Positions 26,487 through 34,891 of a stretch of DNA of 64,000 nucleotides are shown here, one piece after another (the stretch's first letter is position 1; each line of letters starts with the position of its first letter). The stretch is from Treponema sp. (GTDB lineage: Bacteria; Spirochaetota; Spirochaetia; Treponematales; Breznakiellaceae): positions 1 through 64,000 of the forward strand of contig JAIRRJ010000075.1 in the NCBI GenBank assembly GCA_031256035.1, written 5' to 3'. The translations under genes and the position numbers were made by a program. Under the pieces are notes generated by a model. It was not told the DNA's origin and ran no database searches. It saw only the letters and a list, made by a program, of their open reading frames with translations.

Positions 26487-27185
26487 ATGTGCGGGAAAAT
26501 GCGCGTTTTATTACTGTGCGATGACTACTGGCATCCGGGACAGGTTCCCATTGACGGCATAACGCCGCTTGCGGAAAGGGGCTTTGGATTCGACATCATC
26601 ACCAATGCGGACGATTTTTCCCTTGATATGCTGGCGAAATACCCCCTTATCCTCCTGAGTAAATGCGATGAGGTATCGCAGGCGGACAAGCGGAGCTGGA
26701 AAACGGATGCGGTTCAAAAGGCGTTCATTGCCTATGTTGAAAACGGCGGCGGCCTTTTGGTTGTTCATACCGGAACGGTCTCCGGCGAACACACCCAAGC
26801 CCTTGACCTGTTGATCGGCTGCCGGTTTTTGTATCACCCCCACGACTGCCCCGTAACCGTACAGCCGGTTAAGCCGCACCCGGTAACCGAAGGCGTGGGG
26901 ATGTTCTGCGAAACCGATGAGCATTATCGTCTTGAGATGCTTGCTCCCGATGCCGACATTTTGATCGCGTCGTACTCCCCGCCGCAGGGAGAAGAAAGCA
27001 AGTACAAAGAAGACCCCTATCACAATACGCCGGCATGGGTCTGCCCCGCAGGGTATGTACGTACTCAAGGCAAAGGGCGCGTCTGCGTACTCACACCGGG
27101 GCATCATCTTGCCGTTTGGCGCAATCCCCATTTTCAACTAACGCTGGAGAACGCTCTTCGCTGGTGTTCAGGAATAAAAAAATGA
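26487..27185 (+). CDS. ThuA-like domain protein
   Basis: The 232-residue protein resembles the trehalose-utilisation ThuA family (class I amidotransferase-like fold): MRVLLLCDDYWHPGQ, GGGLLVVHTGTVSGEH, VTVQPVKPHPVTEGV, DEHYRLEML and KGRVCVLTPGHHLAVW. ThuA proteins accompany disaccharide catabolism and are linked to keto-sugar interconversion; the precise reaction is unsettled. AGGAG precedes the ATG. The stop overlaps the GH27 start (ATGA), so the two are coupled and probably share a substrate. Confidence 0.85.
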   Translation: MCGKMRVLLLCDDYWHPGQVPIDGITPLAERGFGFDIITNADDFSLDMLAKYPLILLSKCDEVSQADKRSWKTDAVQKAFIAYVENGGGLLVVHTGTVSGEHTQALDLLIGCRFLYHPHDCPVTVQPVKPHPVTEGVGMFCETDEHYRLEMLAPDADILIASYSPPQGEESKYKEDPYHNTPAWVCPAGYVRTQGKGRVCVLTPGHHLAVWRNPHFQLTLENALRWCSGIKK

Positions 27186-28534
27186 AAAACAATTATTATT
27201 GCGATCAACCGCCGATGGGCTGGAACAGTTGGGATTGTTATGCCGCAACGGTAACGGAAGCGCAGCTTTTGGAAAATGCCGAATATATGCAAAAAAATCT
27301 TTTGCCGTTTGGCTGGGAACATATCGTATGTGACATTCAATGGTATGAACCGTTAGCCGGAACCGGCGAAGGGGAATACCGTCCGTTTGCCGAACTCTGC
27401 ATGGATGATTTTTCCCGGCTCATGCCGGCGGAAAACCGTTTTCCATCAAGCATCGGTGGCAAGGGGTTTGCTCTCATCGCGGAAAAAATACACGGCATGG
27501 GTTTGAAATTCGGCGTTCACTATATGCGGGGCATACCGCGTCAGGCTGTCCACCGGCGGACTGCGATAAAAAATACTAAAACCACCGCCGATAAAATTGC
27601 AAATCCATTTTCAATCTGCAAATGGAATTCCGATATGTACGGAGTCGATGTTTCAAAATCCGGCGCACAGGAATACTATAATTCAATTTTTGAACAGTTC
27701 GCTTCGTGGGGTGTGGATTATGTGAAGATCGATGACATCTGCAATACCAATATGTACCCCCATGCCCCGTATTCAGGACGGGGAGAGATTGAAATGATTC
27801 GCCGCGCCATTGACGCCAGCGGGCGGCACATGGTCTTGAGCCTGTCGCCGGGGCCTGCGCTGATCGAAGAAGCATGGCATCTTTCCCAATACGCAAACAT
27901 GTGGCGCATAACGGATGACTTTTGGGATCGCTGGGACCTTTTGAAAGATATGTTCCGCCGCTGCGAGCTGTGGCAGGCGCATGTACGTCCGGGCTGCTGG
28001 CCGGATTGCGACATGCTTCCACTCGGTCTTATCGGCGCAGGTTTCAAAAAGCCCCGTCAGACAAGTTTTACCCGCGATGAACAGCGGACAATGATGACCC
28101 TCTGGTGCATTTTCCGTTCCCCTTTAATGATGGGCGGAATCCTGCCCAAAAACGATGAGTGGACTCTCACCCTGCTGACAAATCCCGAAGTCCTAGATGT
28201 AAATCAGCATGGCTCAAACCCCGTTCAGATCAGTCGAAACGACAATGAAGCGATCTGGATGAATGATGCCGGAGACGGAGCCTTTAATCTCGCCCTTTTT
28301 AACCTTTCCGATGAAAAGCGCACAGTGCGCTGCCCTCTTACGGGTTTTCAAAAAGCGGCGCTGCGTGATTGTACGCGAAGGGTACGTATGTACCCTGAGA
28401 CAAATACCTTACCAAATCAACAACCCTTCGGGGTTGTTGATTTATGGAACAGGCAGGACATGGGAACTGTGGAGAAAGAAGTTGCCGCTGTGATTCCTCC
28501 TCACGGAGCGGCGCTGTACAGGGTTGTTTCCTAG
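27182..28534 (+). CDS. Glycoside hydrolase family 27, alpha-galactosidase-like, intracellular
   Basis: The 450-residue enzyme has the GH27 opening PPMGWNSWDCY. The nucleophile Asp lies in VDYVKIDDICN and the probable acid/base Asp in WRITDDFWDRWDL. The cysteines and Trp-rich substrate pocket are typical. It has no signal peptide and would remove galactose side groups from imported galactomannan pieces. The start at 27182 overlaps the ThuA stop; an upstream in-frame extension is rejected because homology begins here. Near the C-terminus about 24 residues (28372-28443) between ALRD and LWNRQDMG are encoded by two strong DNA palindromes and look like an insertion. Confidence 0.9.
   Translation: MKNNYYCDQPPMGWNSWDCYAATVTEAQLLENAEYMQKNLLPFGWEHIVCDIQWYEPLAGTGEGEYRPFAELCMDDFSRLMPAENRFPSSIGGKGFALIAEKIHGMGLKFGVHYMRGIPRQAVHRRTAIKNTKTTADKIANPFSICKWNSDMYGVDVSKSGAQEYYNSIFEQFASWGVDYVKIDDICNTNMYPHAPYSGRGEIEMIRRAIDASGRHMVLSLSPGPALIEEAWHLSQYANMWRITDDFWDRWDLLKDMFRRCELWQAHVRPGCWPDCDMLPLGLIGAGFKKPRQTSFTRDEQRTMMTLWCIFRSPLMMGGILPKNDEWTLTLLTNPEVLDVNQHGSNPVQISRNDNEAIWMNDAGDGAFNLALFNLSDEKRTVRCPLTGFQKAALRDCTRRVRMYPETNTLPNQQPFGVVDLWNRQDMGTVEKEVAAVIPPHGAALYRVVS
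28379..28443. repeat. Double palindrome inside the GH27 gene (likely inserted element)
   Basis: Hairpin 1 is AGGGTAC-GTAT-GTACCCT (28379-28396). After 17 nt, hairpin 2 has a perfect 13-bp stem, AAATCAACAACCC (28414-28426), with TTCG as the loop and its complement at 28431-28443. TGATT is found on both sides of the segment, as expected for a target duplication. The frame stays open through it. Confidence 0.6.
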
Positions 28535-28660
28535 AAAAGTAATTGCTAGAAAAAGGCCAAGATTTTTACCATGGAGTAACACGGAGTTTTAATAGACTTT
28601 TTACTCTATTTATGCTATGCGCCTACGGCGCACTAGGCATGGATTATCTGTAAATATATT

Positions 28661-29416
28661 TTAATCATTAAGCCCTTTTACCCGTTTCATTTGACCACGA
28701 TAAAAAGCAGATGTTCCGTTACGACAGTCAATTTCCCGTTGCATTTTTTGACGTACCGTTTCGGCAAATATTTTCACCGTTTCTGAAATAATTTCACCCT
28801 TTTCATCACGCTTGACATAATCGAAAGGGTATACCGGATCAAGAACAATCAATGTCTCTTTTGGCAGAGAACGACCCCAAAAAGACCACGGTTTGAAAAT
28901 ACCGTTACTAAAAACAGTTACCAGCGGAATCACCGGAATATTAAGTTCCGCAGCAATTCTGAAAGCGCCAGCCTTGAATTCCCTAATCTGTTGATTGTAT
29001 AGAAAACACTCTCCCTCTGGATAAAAATGCAGATAACGGCGATACTTAAAAGCCTTTTCGCATATTTCAAGAATTTTCCGGTAGGCAGTTTTTCCTCTTG
29101 GAACAGGGACACCACCCAAAAGTCTGATATATGTTCCCAGAAATGGAAATTCTACAGACCCTTCAAGTAAAGTCTGATAAATAAGGCGTGGTATCATAAG
29201 TCCGGTCATTTTCACCGGATCAAAAAAAGTTGTGTGATTTGAAACGGTAATTGCCTTGCGGATACCTTTGAGCCTCCAACGGTGTTTGTAACTGGTAAAA
29301 TGTTGCATATAATTAATCAACATTGCAATAGGAAATATTGAAAAAAAAGTCAATGCGGATGCAAGTCTGAAAGGCAAAGACAGGTCTATGACCGGACGAC
29401 CGTGTTTGTAAGGCAT
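28661..29416 (-). CDS. 1-acylglycerol-3-phosphate acyltransferase-like (PlsC family)
   Basis: The ~251-residue protein has a membrane segment (about 12-33) and the acyltransferase motifs: VSNHTTFFD (H-x4-D), GGVPVPRGK, HFYPEGECF and IPVIPLVTVF. The start at 29416 makes TAATG with the stop of the glycosyltransferase gene. The in-frame extension to 29689 is only a shadow of that gene. The pair glycosyltransferase plus acyltransferase suggests synthesis of an acylated glycolipid or glycosyl-carotenoid-type lipid. The ribosome site is weak, in line with coupled translation. Confidence 0.88.
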   Translation of the reverse strand: MPYKHGRPVIDLSLPFRLASALTFFSIFPIAMLINYMQHFTSYKHRWRLKGIRKAITVSNHTTFFDPVKMTGLMIPRLIYQTLLEGSVEFPFLGTYIRLLGGVPVPRGKTAYRKILEICEKAFKYRRYLHFYPEGECFLYNQQIREFKAGAFRIAAELNIPVIPLVTVFSNGIFKPWSFWGRSLPKETLIVLDPVYPFDYVKRDEKGEIISETVKIFAETVRQKMQREIDCRNGTSAFYRGQMKRVKGLND

Positions 29417-30564
29417 TAACTTACAATCCGATCCTTCCAGAGAAACCCCCTGCCCGATACCGTTCTGAACCAAGACCACGCAGACATATACAGAAGATTC
29501 AGAAACAAGAGTGGCCAAAGGAATCCGTACCACCAATTCAGCCGTTGACCGAGAAACATAAACAGCCAGGTAAGGGTATACAGCACAACCACACAGATGA
29601 TATGCGAAGTCCAGACACTTCCGGTAATGATACAACCGACAAGCAGGGGGAAAGGAAAAAACAGAAAAAAGAATTCCGTTATCATACAAAGAAAAAGCAG
29701 AATGGTATTTTTTCCCATAAAGTCAAATATGTTTTTCCCGATGCCTGCTACTGCGGAATGATAACCCTTGTACATTCGGCATTTAACATGTTCGGCAATG
29801 TTGAGGAAGCGGGTACTGTAACCTTTACTTCTGATATACCGGCACATATAAATATCTTCGCTCGTTTTTTTCTTGAATGATTCACAACCGCCGATTGCAT
29901 CAAAAACTTCACGTTTGACAGCGATAAATTGACCAATCGCAGCGGAAAACCAATGTACATTGACAAAGCGATTCAAAAACAAGGGGATCACAAAACCAGT
30001 AAGGAAAAACATCATAGGAACGGTTATCACCTCACCAAACGTTTTGAAAATCTGCCCAACGTAACCGGAAATTAAATCGGCTTTAAGCCCCTGCATATTG
30101 GTAACCGCCCACGCAATGCTGGTAGGAGAATGTACGGTGTCCGCATCGGTGAAGATTAAAATTTCGCCACGGGCTTGCTGCGTAAGTTGATGCAGTGCAA
30201 AGGGTTTGCCGAACCAGTCTTCCGGCAAAGGCTTGCCGTCAAAAACCCGCACACGGCTATCGGCAACAGCGATTCGGTTTATGATCTCCCAAGTCTTGTC
30301 AGTCGAATTATCATTTAACGCCACAATTTCGTAGTTTTTGTAAAACTGTTTCCGCAATGAATTAAGACAGCGTTCAATATGCTCTTCTTCGTTTCGTGCG
30401 GGAACTAAAACCGATACCATTTGCCCCTCATCTATTTCCGGCGACAAGGTGAAACGCCACATTTCGTAATGGTTCGCCAGCGACAAAATGAAAAAATACG
30501 CAGCTACCACCACCAAAGCGGGATAATAAAACGGGCTTAACAGCCCAGCAAGGTACGTGAACAC
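29416..30564 (-). CDS. Membrane glycosyltransferase, family 2
   Basis: The ~382-residue GT2 enzyme has an N-terminal membrane helix, a catalytic domain (VSVLVPARNEEEHIERCLNS, NDNSTD, FTDADTVH with the DxD motif, FKKKTSEDIYMCRYI) and three or four C-terminal helices. The layout resembles CruC/CrtQ-type or hopanoid/carotenoid glucosyltransferases as well as diglycosyl-lipid synthases. I choose a GTG start at 30564 because GAGGAGG lies 5 nt upstream. An upstream TTG (30600) and ATG (30585) lack a well-spaced site. It is directly linked to the PlsC-type gene. Confidence 0.86.
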   Translation of the reverse strand: MFTYLAGLLSPFYYPALVVVAAYFFILSLANHYEMWRFTLSPEIDEGQMVSVLVPARNEEEHIERCLNSLRKQFYKNYEIVALNDNSTDKTWEIINRIAVADSRVRVFDGKPLPEDWFGKPFALHQLTQQARGEILIFTDADTVHSPTSIAWAVTNMQGLKADLISGYVGQIFKTFGEVITVPMMFFLTGFVIPLFLNRFVNVHWFSAAIGQFIAVKREVFDAIGGCESFKKKTSEDIYMCRYIRSKGYSTRFLNIAEHVKCRMYKGYHSAVAGIGKNIFDFMGKNTILLFLCMITEFFFLFFPFPLLVGCIITGSVWTSHIICVVVLYTLTWLFMFLGQRLNWWYGFLWPLLFLNLLYMSAWSWFRTVSGRGFLWKDRIVS

Positions 30565-30754
30565 CGATTCCTCCTCAAAAAGCATTTCCTTATACCTCAA
30601 CCGAGCGGTAAAGCCGCGAAGGTTCCCCTCTTGATAGCGTCAACAAGTTATTCTGAAGACACCCATCGGCAAAGCCACAAAATTGGTATGTTAGACAAAT
30701 CTCTTATTTTGTCTATTTACTATAACTATATCACATATTATTCTAATAACTATA

Positions 30755-30783
30755 TTGACAAGACGAATTCGTCTAATTATGAT
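30755..30783 (+). promoter_or_regulatory. Promoter with a palindromic operator in its spacer
   Basis: TTGACA (30755-30760), a 17-bp spacer and TATGAT (30778-30783) form a near-consensus promoter. The first 14 bases of the spacer are the perfect palindrome AGACGAATTCGTCT (30761-30774), an obvious site for a dimeric repressor. A second inverted repeat, AGACAAA with 8-nt loop and TTTGTCT (30693-30714), lies 40 bp upstream. No protein gene with a ribosome site follows. Confidence 0.55.
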
Positions 30784-30789
30784 GAAATA

Positions 30790-30866
30790 TTAAGACATAA
30801 AAGTGGCTGGTGTATGATATTAGATACTAAAAATGCACTTTTTGGCGTTTTTGGGGCATTTTTCTC
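30790..30866 (+). ncRNA. Possible small RNA in the gene-free region 30565-30965
   Basis: Transcription from the promoter at 30755-30783 would start near 30790. It would meet an inverted repeat AAAAATGC (30829-30836) and GCATTTTT (30856-30863) that continues into a T-rich tract, a weak terminator. The product would be about 75 nt. Short frames inside have no ribosome site. The rest of this 400-bp AT-rich gap shows nothing else. Confidence 0.3.
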
Positions 30867-30965
30867 TTTTTGAGGGAAAAGGAGAGGAATACACCTTCAA
30901 TAATGACATACATATTCTTTATTTTGGGATTGGTTAGTATATACCGTTTCGTAAAAAATAGTGTT

Positions 30966-32369
30966 CTAAACCAACGCTCCGACAAACGCCTTGTAATCCG
31001 CCGGAATGGTTTTGGCTTTAACGGTTCTTTCCATTGCCGCGGCAAGGGAAGACGGAACCGGCACGGAGCCAATTAATGGTTTTACGATTTCGGAAAATTT
31101 ATACGGATGGGCTGTGGCAAGTATCCCAACCTGCCCATCGCCTGTTTTATTTTCCGCGCGGAGTTTATCCACTCCCTTCCAGCCAACTGCGCTGTGAGGA
31201 TCAATATAGTAACCGGCTTCCCGGTACACGCGCTCAATTGTATCCCTTGTCTCATCATCTGAAACTGAAACGCCCAGAATGATTCGCCGCATTTCCTCAT
31301 GGGAAAAGTGAGCTGACATCCTCTCAAAATTGCTGGGCGCGCCCACATCCATTGCGTTGGAGATGGTGGCTTTTGAATCGCGGGGGAGATATTCGCCGGA
31401 TGCAAGGTAATCGGGAACGGTTTTGTTGACATTTGTGGCGGCGATAAACTGCAAAATAGGCGCGCCCATTTTCATGGCATAAAGCCCCGCGGTAAGGTTT
31501 CCGAAATTGCCGGAAGGAACGCAAAGGGTGATGGGTGTTCCCTTGTTGAGGCTCACGCTTCTGTATCTCTTGCCGTCAACACCGTATGTGCCTGATTCAT
31601 CCGCTGTCGCGATAAAACCGAACACCCGCGGAGTAGCTTTGTTGTCAAGATTAATTTTTCCCGCAAACGCCATACCAGCGGCAGACGCGTAATAAACTGC
31701 CTGTGGAATGAGTCTTGCGATATTAATTGAATTTGCGGAAGAAAGGGTAAATTTCTTTTTCAGGTCTTTATCCGCAAGAGCCGTCTTCGCAAGTTTCTGA
31801 CAATCGTCAAAACTGCCTTCCACTGCCAGCGCGGAAATATTTTTTCCAAGCCCGGCAATTTGTTTTTCCTGCAGGGGTGTTATCCTTCCCTTTGGGTACA
31901 ATACGGTTACTGAAATACCGGGTATGTCAAAAAAACCGTCCGCTACCGCGCCGCCGGTATCGCCCGATGTGGCGGTTAAAATCCGCAGGGGTTTGGTTTC
32001 GCCACGGCGCAGCCAGGAAAAAGCCTGAGCCATAAACCGCGCCCCAAAATCCTTGAAAGCGGCTGTCGGGCCGTGGAATAATTCCAAAATAAGCCTGTCG
32101 CCGGCGGGAACAAGCGGCGCCGAAAACGGATATGCCGAACTTACAATGTCCCGGAGAGTCGAATCCGGTATTTCATCATGGACATAGGGTTTGATGGTTT
32201 CAAAGGCAATGTCGCGGAAATCCATTTTTCCAAGGGAAGATTTTACCGCCTGTGAATAGGGAGGTATCTCCTCTGGTACATAAAGCCCGCCATCGGGGGC
32301 AAGACCGTTAAATACCGCCGAGCGAAAATTGACAGCTTCGCCGCGGTTTCGGGTACTATAATAACGCAT
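30966..32369 (-). CDS. thrC: Threonine synthase
   Basis: The 467-residue protein is of the longer ThrC class, starting MRYYSTRNRGEAVNFRSAV. It binds pyridoxal phosphate through the Lys in FHGPTAAFKDFGARF. Phosphate-binding glycines follow in ATSGDTGGAVADGF, and the late VPSGNFGNLTAGLYA and ATAHPYKFSE segments are typical. It converts O-phosphohomoserine to threonine. There is no Shine-Dalgarno. A minus-strand extended -10 TGCTATAAT (32375-32383) ends 5 nt before the ATG, so the mRNA is predicted to be leaderless. Confidence 0.95.
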   Translation of the reverse strand: MRYYSTRNRGEAVNFRSAVFNGLAPDGGLYVPEEIPPYSQAVKSSLGKMDFRDIAFETIKPYVHDEIPDSTLRDIVSSAYPFSAPLVPAGDRLILELFHGPTAAFKDFGARFMAQAFSWLRRGETKPLRILTATSGDTGGAVADGFFDIPGISVTVLYPKGRITPLQEKQIAGLGKNISALAVEGSFDDCQKLAKTALADKDLKKKFTLSSANSINIARLIPQAVYYASAAGMAFAGKINLDNKATPRVFGFIATADESGTYGVDGKRYRSVSLNKGTPITLCVPSGNFGNLTAGLYAMKMGAPILQFIAATNVNKTVPDYLASGEYLPRDSKATISNAMDVGAPSNFERMSAHFSHEEMRRIILGVSVSDDETRDTIERVYREAGYYIDPHSAVGWKGVDKLRAENKTGDGQVGILATAHPYKFSEIVKPLIGSVPVPSSLAAAMERTVKAKTIPADYKAFVGALV

Positions 32370-32411
32370 GAAATATTATAGCATAATGGCAAAAAAAAGC
32401 CATATACGTTT

Positions 32412-33428
32412 CTAGGAAGCCCCGTTCAATTCCTTCAATTCCCTCAATGAACGGAGTTTCCAGATAGCTTTTTCCTGAATTTGACGCACACGTTCACGGG
32501 TAATGCCAAGGAATTTTCCTGTTTCTTCAAGGGTAAGCGGGCCTTCTCCGGTAAGGCCGAAACGGAGCTGAATGATTTTTATTTCCCTGTCGGATAACTG
32601 CGAAAGTATGTCGCCCATTGTTTCCTGCAAGGTCATCGAAAAAACCATTTCAAACGGCTCCGCCATTGTATCGTCCTTAATCAGATCGGCAAGGCGCGTC
32701 ATATTTCCGTCATCTACGATGGTGTCAAGGCTGGTGGTTTCCTGCGATAGTTTCACTATCTCTTTTACTTTGGAAACAGGAACTCCAAGATAATCAGACA
32801 GTTCTTCATCGCTGGGATCGCGTCCCAAATCCTGAGTAAGCTGCTTCGCGACAAAATAGCACTTCTTTATCGTATTGAGCATATGGATGGGTATGCGGAT
32901 AACCCGCCCCTTATCGGCGATGCTTTTGATGATCGCCTGCCTGATCCACCATGTACCATAAGTTGAAAAGCGGCAGCCCCGCGTGTAGTCAAAACGATCG
33001 ACAGCTTCAATCAGGCCGATGTTTCCCTCATCAATAAGATCCAAAAGGGAAAGGCCGCGGTGCTGGTAATTTTTCGCTATCGAAACAACAAGGCGTAAAT
33101 TGGAATTGATCATTCTGTTTTTATAATGTAGAAGGTCTCTGTCAAGGGTGGCTTTTTCATTCACGTAATCAACAGCACTATCGCCCTTTTTCCCGGATTC
33201 AAGCCCTTTCATTTTTGCCCTGAGGCTAACTATCTTTTCGCCAATGCTCTGCTCTTCCTGAACCGTCAACAGCGGAAACCTTGAAATCTGCCTGAAATAC
33301 AGCGCGAGCGGATCGGATTCCTTAAGGATTTTGACTTTCTTCGGATTTTTCAACGAAGGCTTTCTTGGACGTTTTACGAGTTTTTGAAATCCTGCTTCCG
33401 TTGAATTCTTCAAAACGACATCAGACAT
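32412..33428 (-). CDS. rpoS: RpoS/RpoD-type (sigma-70 family) RNA polymerase sigma factor
   Basis: The 338-residue factor has region 1.2 (DPLALYFRQISRFPLLTVQEE), region 2 with the RpoD-box type NLRLVVSIAKNYQHRGLSLL and STYGTWWIRQAI, region 3 and a complete region 4 (TLEETGKFLGITRERVRQIQ). Its short length and lack of region 1.1 make it a group 2 (stationary phase or stress) factor rather than the main RpoD. The gene lies directly downstream of an NlpD-like LysM gene, the same order as nlpD-rpoS in Proteobacteria, which supports the rpoS name. GAGGTGGAG precedes the ATG. A name of alternative RpoD would also be defensible. Confidence 0.85.
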   Translation of the reverse strand: MSDVVLKNSTEAGFQKLVKRPRKPSLKNPKKVKILKESDPLALYFRQISRFPLLTVQEEQSIGEKIVSLRAKMKGLESGKKGDSAVDYVNEKATLDRDLLHYKNRMINSNLRLVVSIAKNYQHRGLSLLDLIDEGNIGLIEAVDRFDYTRGCRFSTYGTWWIRQAIIKSIADKGRVIRIPIHMLNTIKKCYFVAKQLTQDLGRDPSDEELSDYLGVPVSKVKEIVKLSQETTSLDTIVDDGNMTRLADLIKDDTMAEPFEMVFSMTLQETMGDILSQLSDREIKIIQLRFGLTGEGPLTLEETGKFLGITRERVRQIQEKAIWKLRSLRELKELNGAS

Positions 33429-33438
33429 ACTCCACCTC

Positions 33439-34260
33439 TTATGTTTTTACATTTCCCCCGGCTCTGGGAGCTTTCGCGGGATCGATAGGGGTGTTACTCT
33501 TAAAAACCATAAAAAAGAGCTGAGGTTTCTCTGAACCTGAGTTAATCCCCAATTTTCCAAGCTCTGTCCCCGGACCTATTTTATCGCCGACTTTTACGGA
33601 CAGGCTTTCGCAGCCGCCGTACATATAGAGGTATCCTCCCGAAACCTCAACAATTGCCACTTTACCGAATTTCCGCCACGGCCCTGCGGAAATCACCTTC
33701 CCCTGAGTCAGGCTCTTTACCGGCTCCAATTGTTCACCCTGAACAATCACGCCAAGTTGTCCTGTCATGTAGGAAATTTCTTTTGGATTTACAGGCCAGC
33801 GGATTGAAGCGTCTATTGCCTTTTCCGGTGCATTTTGAACGGTTTTAACAGGTTCATTTTTTGCGGGGACTTTAATTATGTCTCCCGCCTTTATCACATG
33901 ATCGGAGGAGAATTTGTTTATTTCCTGCAAGGTTTTCAGGCTAATATCATAATTCCGTGAGATGCTGAAAAGAGTATCTCCTTTTGCAACTCGGTAATCA
34001 GTTAATGATTGAGGATTTGCAATGGCAGCCGTTGTAATTACTGTGGGTATCACAATCCGTTTACCCACTTGGAGTTTTGAAGGATCGGTTATACCGTTGG
34101 TCTTCATAAGTTCCTCAGGGCTTACCCTGTAAAAGCGGGAAATCGAATAAATCGTTTCCCCTTTTCCCACTATATGAAACAATTCCTCCGCGCTAAGATT
34201 TACAGAAAATGTGACAGCAACAACAGCGATAAGAAGGAATGTGACCCGTAAATACTTCAC
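33439..34260 (-). CDS. NlpD-like LysM protein with degenerate M23 domain
   Basis: The 273-residue exported protein has a signal peptide (about 1-25), two LysM domains (HIVGKGETIYSISRFYRVSP; YRVAKGDTLFSISRNYDIS) and a C-terminal M23/LytM-like fold. The zinc ligands are missing: the usual HLHF-type motif reads PQLFFMVF, and the YAHL-type motif reads LYMYGG. It should bind peptidoglycan without cutting it, like E. coli NlpD, which activates amidases for cell separation. It starts with GTG. It lies 10 bp upstream of the rpoS-like gene and is probably co-transcribed with it. Confidence 0.87.
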   Translation of the reverse strand: MKYLRVTFLLIAVVAVTFSVNLSAEELFHIVGKGETIYSISRFYRVSPEELMKTNGITDPSKLQVGKRIVIPTVITTAAIANPQSLTDYRVAKGDTLFSISRNYDISLKTLQEINKFSSDHVIKAGDIIKVPAKNEPVKTVQNAPEKAIDASIRWPVNPKEISYMTGQLGVIVQGEQLEPVKSLTQGKVISAGPWRKFGKVAIVEVSGGYLYMYGGCESLSVKVGDKIGPGTELGKLGINSGSEKPQLFFMVFKSNTPIDPAKAPRAGGNVKT

Positions 34261-34346
34261 AGCTCTTCATTATCGGCATATTACCCCTATAATATCACAC
34301 TTTTTTACCGTTTTCTGGTATTATTGTTAAAAAACAGGAGGGAATC

Positions 34347-34832
34347 ATGTCTGACTATCAGCGGCCAAGCTGGGATGAGTATTTTATGGAGGTTTGCGAA
34401 GCCATATCAAAACGGGCAACCTGCGACAGGGGGCGTTCCGGCTGCGTTATCGCAAAAGACAAGCAGCTTCTTGTAACCGGCTATGTCGGCGCCCCTTCAG
34501 GGCTTCCCCATTGCGATGAAATAGGGCATCAGTACAAAAAAATGCTGCACGAAGACGGGAACGTTACCACCCACTGCGTCAGAACCGTCCATGCGGAACA
34601 AAACGCGATTTGCCAGGCCGCCAAGCGGGGAATCCCAATAGACGGAAGCACCCTCTATTGCCGCATGACTCCGTGCAGAACCTGCGCCATGCTGATAATA
34701 AACTGCGGCATAAAGCGGGTTGTGTGCCAGCGGCGTTACCATGACGGCGAAGATTCGGAAGCCATGTTTCAAAAAGCGGGCATCACGCTGGAGTATGTGC
34801 TTAACGAAGTACAGCAATATAAAGATCAGTAA
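34347..34832 (+). CDS. Deoxycytidylate (dCMP) deaminase, ComEB-like
   Basis: The 161-residue zinc deaminase has the ligands and catalytic Glu in VHAEQNAIC and TPCRTCAML. It begins RPSWDEYFMEVCEAISKRAT, typical of dCMP deaminases of the ComEB type. It forms dUMP for thymidylate synthesis. AGGAGGG lies 5 nt before the ATG. The gene is divergent from nlpD/rpoS and convergent with the unknown gene at 35307. Confidence 0.92.
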   Translation: MSDYQRPSWDEYFMEVCEAISKRATCDRGRSGCVIAKDKQLLVTGYVGAPSGLPHCDEIGHQYKKMLHEDGNVTTHCVRTVHAEQNAICQAAKRGIPIDGSTLYCRMTPCRTCAMLIINCGIKRVVCQRRYHDGEDSEAMFQKAGITLEYVLNEVQQYKDQ

Positions 34833-34891
34833 AAACAACAACCCCGCCCTAAAAGGCTGAACTTGACCCAGAGAATACCATAATCTGTTCC

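Noticed and set aside
26511-27137. 208-codon open frame opposite the ThuA-like gene
   Set aside because: Antisense shadow with no ribosome site and no family resemblance.
29417-29689. N-terminal extension of the PlsC-like protein
   Set aside because: It is the antisense-free shadow frame of the glycosyltransferase gene on the same strand; acyltransferase homology begins after 29416.
30631-30873. 80-codon open frame in the gap before thrC
   Set aside because: No ribosome site, AT-rich composition, and it spans the promoter and operator described there.
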